9,919 nucleotides of DNA from Sulfuritalea sp. (GTDB taxonomy: Bacteria; Pseudomonadota; Gammaproteobacteria; Burkholderiales; Rhodocyclaceae). Position 1 is the first letter of the stretch. Every line of letters begins with the position of its first letter. Positions 1 through 6,499 of this stretch are shown piece after piece. The notes below the pieces were generated by a model. It did no database searches and was not told the DNA's origin. It saw only the letters and a list, made by a program, of their open reading frames with translations. Made by a program: the position numbers and the translations under genes. The stretch spans positions 1 through 9,919 of the forward strand of contig JAIPCS010000124.1 of assembly GCA_021738105.1 (NCBI GenBank), read 5' to 3'.

Positions 1-1291
1 GTACCCATTTGATGCGCCCATCGGCCATTTGCAGACGATGAGTGATCTCGTAAGGCTCCCAAGTGAGCAGCGAATTCGAGTAGGCCTGATTTACCGACTC
101 CCGGTCATCCGGGTGAATGCCTGCCAGAAAGGCTTCATAAGTGGCGCCGAACTTTTCCGCGTCAATCTCGAATATGCGAAATACCTCATCCGACCAAATC
201 AGTTCGCCGCTGACCACGTCCAGCGACCAGCTACCGATCTTGGCAATGCGCTGGGCCTCGTTCAGTCTGTCCGTACGCGCCCGTAGTGCCTGATTCTGGT
301 CTGCAGCGAGTTGATCAAAAGTACGCTGTCGCCGTTGATAGAAAAACAGACTCAAGACAGAAACCAGAGCCAACGCGCTGAACATGCCGGACTTGATGAG
401 CAACTCTCGATACCAGGGAGCCAAAATCGCTTGAAAATCGCGCGATACAGAGACCACCAGCGGCTTATCCAAATGCAACTCGGCCGGCTGGATGCTCCTC
501 GCCGCTATCATCCGCTTTTCACCAGTGACGATGACAACATCAGAGAACACGTTTTCGACCTTGCCACTGTTGATATGCCTTAGAAACAGGCTGCCTGGCG
601 TGGCGAGATCGCGACCGATCAGATCCGCTCTTTCGGGCTCCATCATGAACAGCTTGCCGTCGCCATGAGCAAGAGCGGCCCAGGCATCCCGTGCGTAGAG
701 CACGGAATTCAGCTGCGATCTGGCGAAATCAGGGCTCAGCGAGGCATAGACTGCCCCGGCGAATTCACCCTTGGGTCCGCTCAGGGAATGCACCAAACCC
801 ATGACATACGTATTGACCAAGGTCGTCATTGGCGCCAGGAGATGGAGTGTTTGGGGTGCGTTCTTTTCCGACACCTGCTGAAACCAATTGCGATGCGCGA
901 CGCTTTCCCCGATCTGCTTCTCGTAGTTGGAGGCGATGACCTTTCCCGCTCCATCGACAACCAGCATGACTCGGGTGCCGGGTAAAACCTCGTTGAAGAC
1001 CTCAAGTTGCCGTTGGGCACGCACAAGGCCACCCTGCTCCGCTCTCCAGCGCGGCAATTCGTCGCGAATTGCTTTCAGCGCTCGGTTGGCGGCATACAGC
1101 TGAGGCACCAGGTTTTTTTCAATTACCGTCGTCTGATTTGCGAGCCGCTCGCGTTCCTCGCGCACGGTTTGACCATACTCCCGATACAGCGAGTACGTGA
1201 GATAGCCGGAAAATGCCAGCAGGGCAGCACCAAGGAACAGCCACTCCGAGCGGTAGCGAATACGGCGTGGAGGGAAACTCGTCTGCGTCAT
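1..1291 (-). CDS. Membrane sensor with periplasmic Cache-like domain and cytoplasmic PAS domain (C-terminus beyond window)
   Basis: 430 codons are visible and the gene runs off the left edge. The start is the ATG at 1291, just before a basic stretch (residues 9-14) and a first membrane segment (about 17-36). A second membrane segment lies at about 297-318 and ends in Q-R-R-Q-R. The roughly 260 residues between them should be periplasmic and look like a double-Cache ligand-binding region: 'VVDGAGKVIASN' at 111-122, HRNWF at 133-137, and a 'GEFAGAVYASLS' strand at 175-186. A helical linker leads into a PAS domain from about residue 346 ('AQRIAKIGSW') through 'GIHPDDRE'. The output domain (histidine kinase or GGDEF/EAL) is not visible, so the enzymatic role cannot be named. 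The gene lies 76 bp downstream of the hemerythrin gene and is probably cotranscribed with it. The Shine-Dalgarno is weak (a G-run 11-17 nt upstream). I am confident of the topology and PAS domain, less so of the Cache subtype. Confidence 0.85.
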   Translation of the reverse strand, partial: MTQTSFPPRRIRYRSEWLFLGAALLAFSGYLTYSLYREYGQTVREERERLANQTTVIEKNLVPQLYAANRALKAIRDELPRWRAEQGGLVRAQRQLEVFNEVLPGTRVMLVVDGAGKVIASNYEKQIGESVAHRNWFQQVSEKNAPQTLHLLAPMTTLVNTYVMGLVHSLSGPKGEFAGAVYASLSPDFARSQLNSVLYARDAWAALAHGDGKLFMMEPERADLIGRDLATPGSLFLRHINSGKVENVFSDVVIVTGEKRMIAARSIQPAELHLDKPLVVSVSRDFQAILAPWYRELLIKSGMFSALALVSVLSLFFYQRRQRTFDQLAADQNQALRARTDRLNEAQRIAKIGSWSLDVVSGELIWSDEVFRIFEIDAEKFGATYEAFLAGIHPDDRESVNQAYSNSLLTWEPYEITHRLQMADGRIKWV

Positions 1292-1365
1292 GACGAACTC
1301 TGCCCCCCCGGCCTTTCGCGTGCCAACGCCCAGGCAGCCATCAGCATTACCGGATTGAATGGCAT
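1288..1365 (-). CDS. Possible 25-residue small ORF bridging hemerythrin and sensor genes
   Basis: An ATG lies 2 nt after the hemerythrin stop. The frame runs 25 codons and ends at a TGA overlapping the sensor's ATG (ATGA). The peptide starts MPFNPVMLMAAWALARERPG: a hydrophobic first half, then a basic and polar tail. I recognise no family. Its position suggests translational coupling, carrying ribosomes from hemerythrin to the poorly signalled sensor start. A GAGG lies 11 nt upstream of its ATG, which is longer than ideal. At this length chance is a serious alternative. Confidence 0.25.
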   Translation of the reverse strand: MPFNPVMLMAAWALARERPGGQSSS

Positions 1366-1367
1366 CT

Positions 1368-1802
1368 TCAGGTGGCCTCGGTCGGATTCGGCAACACGGA
1401 CTTGCCCAAAATGAATTGGGCATACTTGTCGTCGTCCTGCATGATGTGTTCCAGGAGCCAGACGGTCAGGAAAAGATTCAGTTTCAGCGGTGTGCTGCTG
1501 CTGGCATGCTCATGAATCTGGTCAAGGAGTTTCAATACGCCGGCCTCGAGTTCGCGGTGCTGTTTTTTGTGGGCTTCGAGCGCCGGATAGTTATGCTTGG
1601 CGATTAGCTTCTCTTCGCTGGAGAAATGGCTCTTTACGTAGACCAGCAGCTTTTCAAGCGCACGCCTGGCTGCCTGGAAGCCGGTTTGATCCAGAAGATG
1701 GTCAGAACCCACCGATCTGAATTCATCAATCAGTTTGATCAGGTTCGCATGCTGGGCATCCATTTCATCGATACCGATGCTGTACTTGGGATCGATGGTC
1801 AC
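1368..1802 (-). CDS. Bacteriohemerythrin (diiron O2-binding protein)
   Basis: 144 residues, the usual length for a single-domain bacterial hemerythrin. The protein is a four-helix bundle holding an oxygen-bridged diiron site that binds O2 reversibly. All seven expected ligands are visible: H18 (in DAQH), H59 and E63 (HFSSE), H78 and H82 (HKKQH), and H119 and D124 (HIMQDD). There is no signal peptide or membrane segment, so it should be cytoplasmic. The start is a GTG at 1802 with GGAG 9 nt upstream, and the N-terminus 'DPKYSIGIDEMDAQH' matches the family. It sits 99 bp downstream of the receiver gene and 76 bp upstream of the Cache-PAS sensor gene, both on the same strand. Related proteins store or deliver O2 or act as O2/redox sensors beside signalling proteins; the context favours a role in signalling, which is inference. 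The family call is very secure. Confidence 0.95.
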   Translation of the reverse strand: MTIDPKYSIGIDEMDAQHANLIKLIDEFRSVGSDHLLDQTGFQAARRALEKLLVYVKSHFSSEEKLIAKHNYPALEAHKKQHRELEAGVLKLLDQIHEHASSSTPLKLNLFLTVWLLEHIMQDDDKYAQFILGKSVLPNPTEAT

Positions 1803-1901
1803 AATGTCTCGCTCCGTGCGTGAAATTGGAGCGTCCCGGCATCCACCCGCAAAGCGCGTGTTGCCTCAAGACGGCCTTCATCCCTGATGGCTTGCGCGTT
1901 T

Positions 1902-2435
1902 TTACACACTGCGCGAACTCAGCCAGCGCAGCAAGATGCCAAAAAGCGTCTCGGAATCAAACGGTTTGGCAAGTAAATCGTCCATACCTGCCGCTGAGCA
2001 TTTCGCTCTGGCCTCAGAGGAGGAGTTTGCGGTTACGGCAATGACCGGGGTGCTGGCGTAGCCCGGCATTTTGCGAATCAGCCGCGTTGCCTCCAGCCCA
2101 TCCAGCCCGGGCATCTGAACGTCCATCAGAATCGCGTCGAAGCTCATCAAACCGGCCCGGGCGACTGCCGATTGACCATCGATCGCCGCGCTTACCAGAA
2201 GGCCAACGTCCTCCAACTGCATTTGAAGCATGGTCCGGTTGACCGCATTGTCTTCGACGACAAGTATGCGACTGCCGGCGAAACTTCGACGGAGAATGGA
2301 TTCGTTGGTGTCGTCCGTAGCCGGTGCCCCGCGCACTAGCGCGGCCACCATGAGCGAGGCATTGACAGAGCGGCCAGTAGAACATTTGGCGTCGTGCGCC
2401 AAGGAAATGGAGCAAAAAGCACTGTTACCGCTCAC
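1902..2435 (-). CDS. Stand-alone response regulator receiver protein, probably derived from a hybrid histidine kinase
   Basis: 177 residues from a GTG start chosen because AGGAGG lies 6 nt upstream (2447-2442); the frame is also open a few codons further upstream. Residues about 56-177 form a complete CheY-like receiver: acidic pair E61-D62 in 'ILVVEDNAVNR', phospho-acceptor D105 in 'LMDVQMPGLDG', T135 in 'VIAVTAN' and K157 in 'AKPF'. There is no DNA-binding or enzymatic output domain. Residues 3-12 (GNSAFCSISL) resemble the last strand of a histidine kinase ATPase domain ('GSTFWFTVRL' in the neighbouring decayed kinase), and residues 45-67 align with that kinase's linker-receiver junction. 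I infer that it is the 3' end of a former hybrid kinase, now with its own start. It could act as a single-domain response regulator or phosphate sink in a phosphorelay. A promoter candidate lies about 165 bp upstream. The domain call is secure; present function is inferred. Confidence 0.8.
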   Translation of the reverse strand: MSGNSAFCSISLAHDAKCSTGRSVNASLMVAALVRGAPATDDTNESILRRSFAGSRILVVEDNAVNRTMLQMQLEDVGLLVSAAIDGQSAVARAGLMSFDAILMDVQMPGLDGLEATRLIRKMPGYASTPVIAVTANSSSEARAKCSAAGMDDLLAKPFDSETLFGILLRWLSSRSV

Positions 2436-2441
2436 GATCCC

Positions 2442-2447
2442 CCTCCT
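2442..2447 (-). promoter_or_regulatory. Strong Shine-Dalgarno that sets the GTG start of the receiver gene
   Basis: The minus strand reads AGGAGG, then GGGATC, then GTG. It is a near-consensus ribosome binding site with 6-nt spacing, and better than any other start in that frame. It supports translation beginning at 2435, right where the remnant of the kinase ATPase domain begins. Confidence 0.6.
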
Positions 2448-2579
2448 CGATTTGGACCGCAATCGACCTGGAATACTCAGATCCAGACGAGCTACGGCGA
2501 GTCAAATTAAGGCGGGTTCTGGGCCTTGGCTTAGTTGCTGCTTGGCGTCAGGGATTGGCGAAGCACCCTGCCGCTCGTT

Positions 2580-2595
2580 GTACTAACGTACTAAC
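2580..2595. repeat. Tandem 8-bp repeat GTACTAAC x2 at the predicted transcription start
   Basis: Two exact, adjacent copies of GTACTAAC (2580-2587 and 2588-2595). On the minus strand they cover about +1 to +16 of the transcript predicted from the 2602-2630 promoter. This is a typical place for an operator, but no known regulator site is recognised. Confidence 0.5.
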
Positions 2596-2601
2596 GGCCG
2601 A

Positions 2602-2630
2602 AAGGTAGAATCCTAAAGTAATTTTGTCAA
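2602..2630 (-). promoter_or_regulatory. Putative sigma70 promoter for the receiver-hemerythrin-sensor genes
   Basis: On the minus strand a perfect -35 TTGACA (2630-2625) is followed after 17 bp by TACCTT (2607-2602). This matches TATAAT at three of six positions, including the first T, A and last T. Transcription would start near 2595, giving an untranslated leader of about 160 nt before the GTG at 2435. The surrounding DNA is AT-rich compared with the neighbouring genes. The promoter is embedded in two sets of direct repeats. Confidence 0.4.
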
Positions 2631-2638
2631 GTAATTTT
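2616..2638. repeat. Two 10-bp direct repeats spaced 3 bp, overlapping the -35 box
   Basis: The plus strand has AAGTAATTTT at 2616-2625 and again at 2629-2638, separated by GTC, giving a 13-bp period. Read on the minus strand (AAAATTACTT, GAC, AAAATTACTT), the first copy and the spacer form the TTGACA -35 box. Such an arrangement could bind a regulator, or it could be a replication-slippage duplication. Confidence 0.55.
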
Positions 2639-2643
2639 CGACA

Positions 2644-2662
2644 GCTGTTATTTTGGAACAGC
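2644..2662. repeat. Inverted repeat with 6-bp arms upstream of the promoter
   Basis: GCTGTT at 2644-2649 and AACAGC at 2657-2662, with a 7-nt loop. It lies between the end of the decayed kinase (2682) and the -35 box (2625-2630). There is no run of T after it on the minus strand, so it is not a canonical terminator of the kinase remnant. It may be a protein-binding site or chance. Confidence 0.3.
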
Positions 2663-2681
2663 GATATCTGAACCTGAATTT

Positions 2682-3817
2682 CTAGAATCCTGCCCTGTAA
2701 GCATCGCCCTTTTCAATGAGCGCGCTCAGCGAATTCCGCTGTAACGTGACACTATCCGCCGAACAACTCAATGAATTCATGCGTCTGCCTGCAGTACTTA
2801 AAGCAAACGACGCACTCCCGACTTCACGCCGATTCCCAGTCAATCGGCCCCTGATCCAGCGGCCGCGCCGGTCCAGTCCGCACAACAACGTCGCGAAGAG
2901 TTGGTCGGGTACAAACGGCTTGGCTATGAAATCGTTCATCCCCGCTGCCAGGCAGAGTGCCTTGTCTACGGCAAAGGCATTGGCCGTCATGGCGATGATC
3001 GGTGTTTCCGATAGCCTGGAACCCGGCGAATCTGCTGCGTCGCCTCCAGTTCGTCAATGTTGGACATTTGCATGTCCATGAATATCTCTGCGTAGGTGAC
3101 GTCTTGCGCCATCGCCATCGCTTCCGCACCATCTTCAGCGACATCGACAATCAGTCCGGCGCTCTCCAGCTGAATCTTCGCTATCTCGCGGTTGATGGGC
3201 TCGTCATCAACCACCAACACCTGCTTGCCCTCATGCAGTTTCCGCAGGCGCGTCTCTGCATCATTGCAGGTTGCCGTTGGTGCAACTTCGTCCATACGAG
3301 TCTGATTAATCTTCAGTCGAACCGTGAACCAGAAGGTGCTGCCTGCTTCGGTAAGTTTCACGGCGTTGGTGGCATAGTTGAGCAAGGCCTGTTGCAAGCG
3401 CGTGGTATCTCCGACCAGTTGAAAAGCCATGGACTCGGCTTCGAAGTGCTGCGCCGGGGTGTCTATGGTATCGAGGTGCTGCGCTTGCCTGGGTGTCAAC
3501 TCGTCACGTCGGAGGATGTGCACCATGCTCAGAATGCCGTTCATCGGTGTCCGTATCTCGTGGCTCATGTTCGCCAAAAATGCACATTCTTCTCGATCCG
3601 CAAGCTGGGCCGCTTCGAGATCGCTCGCAAGTGTCATGGTGCGTGTTGCGACCAGCGCTTCGAGATGCGCTTTCTGATTCACCAATTGCTTGTCGATTTC
3701 CCTCCGCTTTGTGATATCGCGAATGACAACGGTGAAAAACCGTCCTTCAGACCCGTCGGGCGCGTAAAATTCGCCCCATCGTCCTATGGCACGGCCTGTG
3801 TCAGAGGTAATTTTTGC
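2682..3817 (-). pseudogene. Decayed hybrid histidine kinase (PAS end, HisKA, partial ATPase domain, receiver)
   Basis: Read from 3817 downwards, one frame gives the end of a PAS domain ('GRFFTVVIRDITKRRE'), a coiled linker, an intact H-box (FLANMSHEIRTPMNGIL), a remnant of the N-box (NYATNAVK), then directly 'GSTFWFTVRL', a linker and a receiver starting 'VLVVDDEPINR'. Compared with the family, about 50 residues are missing between H-box and N-box, and about 70 between the N-box and the final ATPase strand. The G1, F and G2 boxes that bind ATP are therefore gone. Both losses keep the frame. Near 3003-3010 a one-base loss (or two-base gain) shifts the frame: it goes to a stop at 2987, while the rest of the receiver ('[10 protein letters not shown]', '[12 protein letters not shown]') lies in another frame down to 2682. 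The receiver also has changed motifs (MQMSNID instead of MQMPxMDG). The 5' end is cut off at the divergent cyclase gene and no good start is seen. It cannot be an active kinase. Confidence 0.85.
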
Positions 3818-3826
3818 AGGTTGGAA

Positions 3827-5341
3827 ATGGTCAAAAGAATTCAGCCGTCCGCGATCGCACGCGAATCGCTAAAGCAGTTGAACGAAAAGAAGCTGGCGCC
3901 GACGCCAGCCAACTACCAGGCGTGTTACAACGAAATAGCCGGCATCCCCAATGTCGCAGGATTTCCAGAATTGCAATTGCGACAACTTTCGCTGGCGTTG
4001 ACTGCCAAGAATCCTGAGCAGGTCGCCCAGCTTGTATCGCTCGACTCCGCCATTGGGCAACGTAGCTGGCAAGAGGTGCAGGCCGCAATAGTTGCCTTTG
4101 CCGGTAGCGCCCAGACGACAGTTCCCAGTAACGGGAATGCTGTACCCGTCATGACGAATGATTTCATGACGAATCTCGCGCGCACGATAGAGAACGTGAT
4201 GTCATTCCTGAAAAGCGAGGATGCGGATTTTTCAGGACAGATGTCTGAATTATTGACGGCGCTGTGCAACCCGCTGGATGAGGCTTCGGATATCGAGACC
4301 AGGCTCGCCGACTTCAATCATCGCGCATTGCTCGCCGCCGAAGATCAGGCCGAGATCAAGGCGATGCTTATGAAGCTGCTGAATCTGATTCTCGAAAACA
4401 TCGGAATCCTGTGCCTGGACGATAGCTGGTTGAAGGGCCAGGTTGATGAGCTGCTGCAGGCAGTAATGCCCCCGCTGACTCTGCGTCGCCTTGACGACGC
4501 GGAACGGCGGATACGAAATGTGATGGCAAAGCAAAGCGAGGCAAAAAGTCGATCGATTGAAGCTCAACAGGAAATGCGCACAATGCTGACGACATTCATC
4601 GAGCGGCTGTCCTTGATGAACCTGTCCAGCGACGTGTACCAGACCAAGATTGAAGCCAGCGCACGAAAGATGGAACAGGTCAGGAAAATTGAAGAAATAA
4701 CTCCGCTCCTCAAGGAAGTCATCGATGCCACCCGCACCATGGCTGAGGACACCCGAAGTGCGCACGACAAGCTTCAGTCAATGCAGGAAAAAGTACTGGC
4801 CACCGAAGTGGAAATAACCAAACTTCATCTGGAACTGAGCCAAGCAAGCATGCTGGCGCGGCACGATCCACTGACCGACGTACTGAATCGCAAAGGGCTC
4901 TCGGAAGCATTGGCACGTGAGATCGCCAACATGCGACGCAAGGATGCTCCCCTGTCGATCGCCTTGCTGGACATTGACAATTTCAAGAGACTCAACGATC
5001 ACCTGGGCCATGACAAGGGAGATCAGGCATTGCAGCATTTGGTGAAGGTTGCCCGCAAGTGCATGCGCCCAGTGGATTCGCTGGCGCGATACGGCGGCGA
5101 AGAGTTTGTGATCCTGATGCCGGATACGACGCTGAATATGGGAATTCAGGCCATGACGCGTCTGCAGCGGGCACTGACCAAGGCGTTTTTTCTGGAAGGG
5201 AGCGATAACATTCTGATCACTTTCAGCGCCGGAGTTGCCCAGATGAAATCGACCGAATCGGGTGATGCCGCTATCAAGCGCGCCGACCAGGCCATGTATC
5301 TGGCAAAGCGGGCGGGGAAAAACCGGGTGCTCGGTGCCTAG
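3827..5341 (+). CDS. Diguanylate cyclase with conserved helical N-terminal domain and coiled coil (GGDEF protein)
   Basis: 504 residues from the ATG at 3827. The frame stays open far upstream, but those codons run antisense to the decayed kinase, and family resemblance begins at 'PSAIARESLKQLNEKKLAPT'. AGG lies 6 nt upstream of the ATG and AGAGGT at 3803-3808. The enzyme should make cyclic di-GMP from two GTP. The C-terminal GGDEF domain (about 345-504) has 'HDPLTDVLNRKG' at 346-357, metal-binding D382 in 'LLDIDNFKRLND', the active-site GGEEF at 423-427 and an RPVD inhibitory I-site at 414-417. Product feedback inhibition is therefore likely. The N-terminal 40 residues (a 'TPANYQACYNEIAG' motif) form a helical module I associate with betaproteobacterial GGDEF proteins. 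Residues about 210-340 are long helices rich in E, K and Q, probably a coiled coil for dimerisation. No membrane segment is seen, so it should be cytoplasmic. It is divergent from the signalling genes to its left. Confidence 0.93.
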   Translation: MVKRIQPSAIARESLKQLNEKKLAPTPANYQACYNEIAGIPNVAGFPELQLRQLSLALTAKNPEQVAQLVSLDSAIGQRSWQEVQAAIVAFAGSAQTTVPSNGNAVPVMTNDFMTNLARTIENVMSFLKSEDADFSGQMSELLTALCNPLDEASDIETRLADFNHRALLAAEDQAEIKAMLMKLLNLILENIGILCLDDSWLKGQVDELLQAVMPPLTLRRLDDAERRIRNVMAKQSEAKSRSIEAQQEMRTMLTTFIERLSLMNLSSDVYQTKIEASARKMEQVRKIEEITPLLKEVIDATRTMAEDTRSAHDKLQSMQEKVLATEVEITKLHLELSQASMLARHDPLTDVLNRKGLSEALAREIANMRRKDAPLSIALLDIDNFKRLNDHLGHDKGDQALQHLVKVARKCMRPVDSLARYGGEEFVILMPDTTLNMGIQAMTRLQRALTKAFFLEGSDNILITFSAGVAQMKSTESGDAAIKRADQAMYLAKRAGKNRVLGA

Positions 5342-5347
5342 CCGGTT

Positions 5348-5364
5348 TTGCTGAACATCAGCAA
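5348..5364. terminator. Small hairpin just after the diguanylate cyclase (weak terminator candidate)
   Basis: TTGCTGA, loop ACA, TCAGCAA: a perfect 7-bp stem that begins 7 nt after the stop codon. No T-run follows on either strand, so intrinsic termination is doubtful. The rest of the 191-bp convergent gap shows no gene. It holds a 5-bp CCTGC/GCAGG hairpin and a quasi-palindrome around AAGCTT at 5497-5514. Confidence 0.3.
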
Positions 5365-5525
5365 GCGGACGCAATCACCGATAAAAATTCGGCGCTGACG
5401 AGGCTCCTGCGCAGCAGGGCGGTCGAGCAACAGACGCTCTCCTCGCCGCTGCGGATGGCGACACGGCGATACCGAATCGCAAGCCGACAGGGTTGAGTCC
5501 TCAAGCTTCAGGACCTTTGCGCTTC

Positions 5526-5544
5526 GCGCCGCTCAACGCGGCGC
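5526..5544. terminator. GC-rich hairpin spanning the amidohydrolase stop codon
   Basis: GCGCCGC at 5526-5532 and GCGGCGC at 5538-5544 form a perfect 7-bp stem whose 5-nt loop holds part of the amidohydrolase stop codon. It lies at the end of the long minus-strand gene series, where a terminator is expected. The U-tract of a standard intrinsic terminator is absent. Confidence 0.3.
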
Positions 5545-6474
5545 CAGTCCCCACAAGCGTTCAGCATTGCCGTGTGCGATGGCATGGGCGACAGCGGGTG
5601 GCAATGACGACAGGGATTTACGCCACAGTTCCGCTTGATCGAGATAGAGCCGCCCCCAATGCTCGGGCCACACGTTGTCGAAGGCCAGCATGAAGCGCTC
5701 CGGATTCGCCAGGATCACCTCTAGCCATTCCCTCGAGAGTTGGTCGCCAGCGAACAGATTCGCCCAAGGCTGACCAGGATTTTCGGCACGAGTAACGGGA
5801 TTGCTGTGCGACATCAGAAAATTGACATTGCCGTGGGCGGCGATCAACCGGCGGGCTTCAGCGGCATCGAGTTGTCCCATATGGATCAGTACAAACGGAT
5901 GAGTTGGATGAGCACGCAGGGTTGCCTCGAATTCTTTCATGAACCGGGACGTGTCCGAGCCGGCCGCCTTGAATTCATAGTGAGCGATGAAGGGCCATTT
6001 CTTCGCTATCGTGATGTCAAGCAGCTGCCGGACCTGAGGGCTGTCGATCCCAACTTCGATTCGTGGGGCCTTTTTTCCTTTCTGAGCATGGAACAACAGC
6101 ACTTCAGCCATCGCTTTGTAAACCGGCTGGCTCATTTGGCGAGAAACCAGGCTCTTGAATTCTGGCGAATTTTTAATGAACGATCTGCCCTTGCTACGCA
6201 CCGCCGCAGTGATCCGGTCCGGGTGTTCCGCAGTGAACTTCTCAACATCCTCAGGATCCCGATCATTGCGCGCCGAAAGAATGGTGCGCCACACGCCTGC
6301 CTGGTTCATCAAGGGAATGATCTCGCCGGGGTCAAGGCCGCCCGGAAGTTGACTATGCGCATCGACGAAATATAGTTCTGGCATATCAGCCGCGCGTACC
6401 GGATTTACGACAAATGCAACCATAAATTGGGTCGCTGCCCAAAATACAAAAAAAGAACCCAGTTTCGCCCGCAT
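5533..6474 (-). CDS. Exported amidohydrolase-like (TIM-barrel) protein
   Basis: 313 residues. Residues 1-28 are a signal peptide: basic MRAK, a hydrophobic core, then 'PVRA' before AD, giving likely cleavage after A28 and a periplasmic protein. The mature part resembles the amidohydrolase-2 group of metal-dependent hydrolases and decarboxylases: 'VDAHSQ' at 37-42 (first strand), H165 in 'FIAHYEF', H198 in 'LIHMGQ', D266 in 'LAFDNVWPEHW' and a C-terminal 'HGNAERLWGL'. The usual HxH of the first strand is HxQ here (H40, Q42), so metal binding is altered; the later H, H and D are kept. Substrate is unknown. AGGCGG lies 8 nt before the ATG. It starts 25 bp after the RraA-fold gene, almost certainly in one operon. 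The fold call is good; catalytic activity is uncertain. Confidence 0.75.
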   Translation of the reverse strand: MRAKLGSFFVFWAATQFMVAFVVNPVRAADMPELYFVDAHSQLPGGLDPGEIIPLMNQAGVWRTILSARNDRDPEDVEKFTAEHPDRITAAVRSKGRSFIKNSPEFKSLVSRQMSQPVYKAMAEVLLFHAQKGKKAPRIEVGIDSPQVRQLLDITIAKKWPFIAHYEFKAAGSDTSRFMKEFEATLRAHPTHPFVLIHMGQLDAAEARRLIAAHGNVNFLMSHSNPVTRAENPGQPWANLFAGDQLSREWLEVILANPERFMLAFDNVWPEHWGRLYLDQAELWRKSLSSLPPAVAHAIAHGNAERLWGLAPR

Positions 6475-6499
6475 TCTGTCTACCGCCTAATTATTTGGT

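Noticed and set aside
1..985. Plus-strand ORFs near the left edge.
   Set aside because: The minus strand carries one uninterrupted sensor protein with two membrane segments and a PAS domain over this stretch.
2645..2661. LexA-like box CTG...CAG.
   Set aside because: The spacing between CTG and CAG is 11 nt instead of 10, and the AT pattern of a LexA site is absent.
3002..3826. The diguanylate cyclase frame is open for 275 codons upstream of its ATG.
   Set aside because: This part runs antisense to recognisable kinase and receiver coding sequence, shows no domain of its own, and the family N-terminus begins at the ATG at 3827.
4250..4765. Minus-strand ORF of 171 codons inside the diguanylate cyclase gene.
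   Set aside because: It lies antisense to the coiled-coil part of the cyclase and shows no domain or ribosome binding site.
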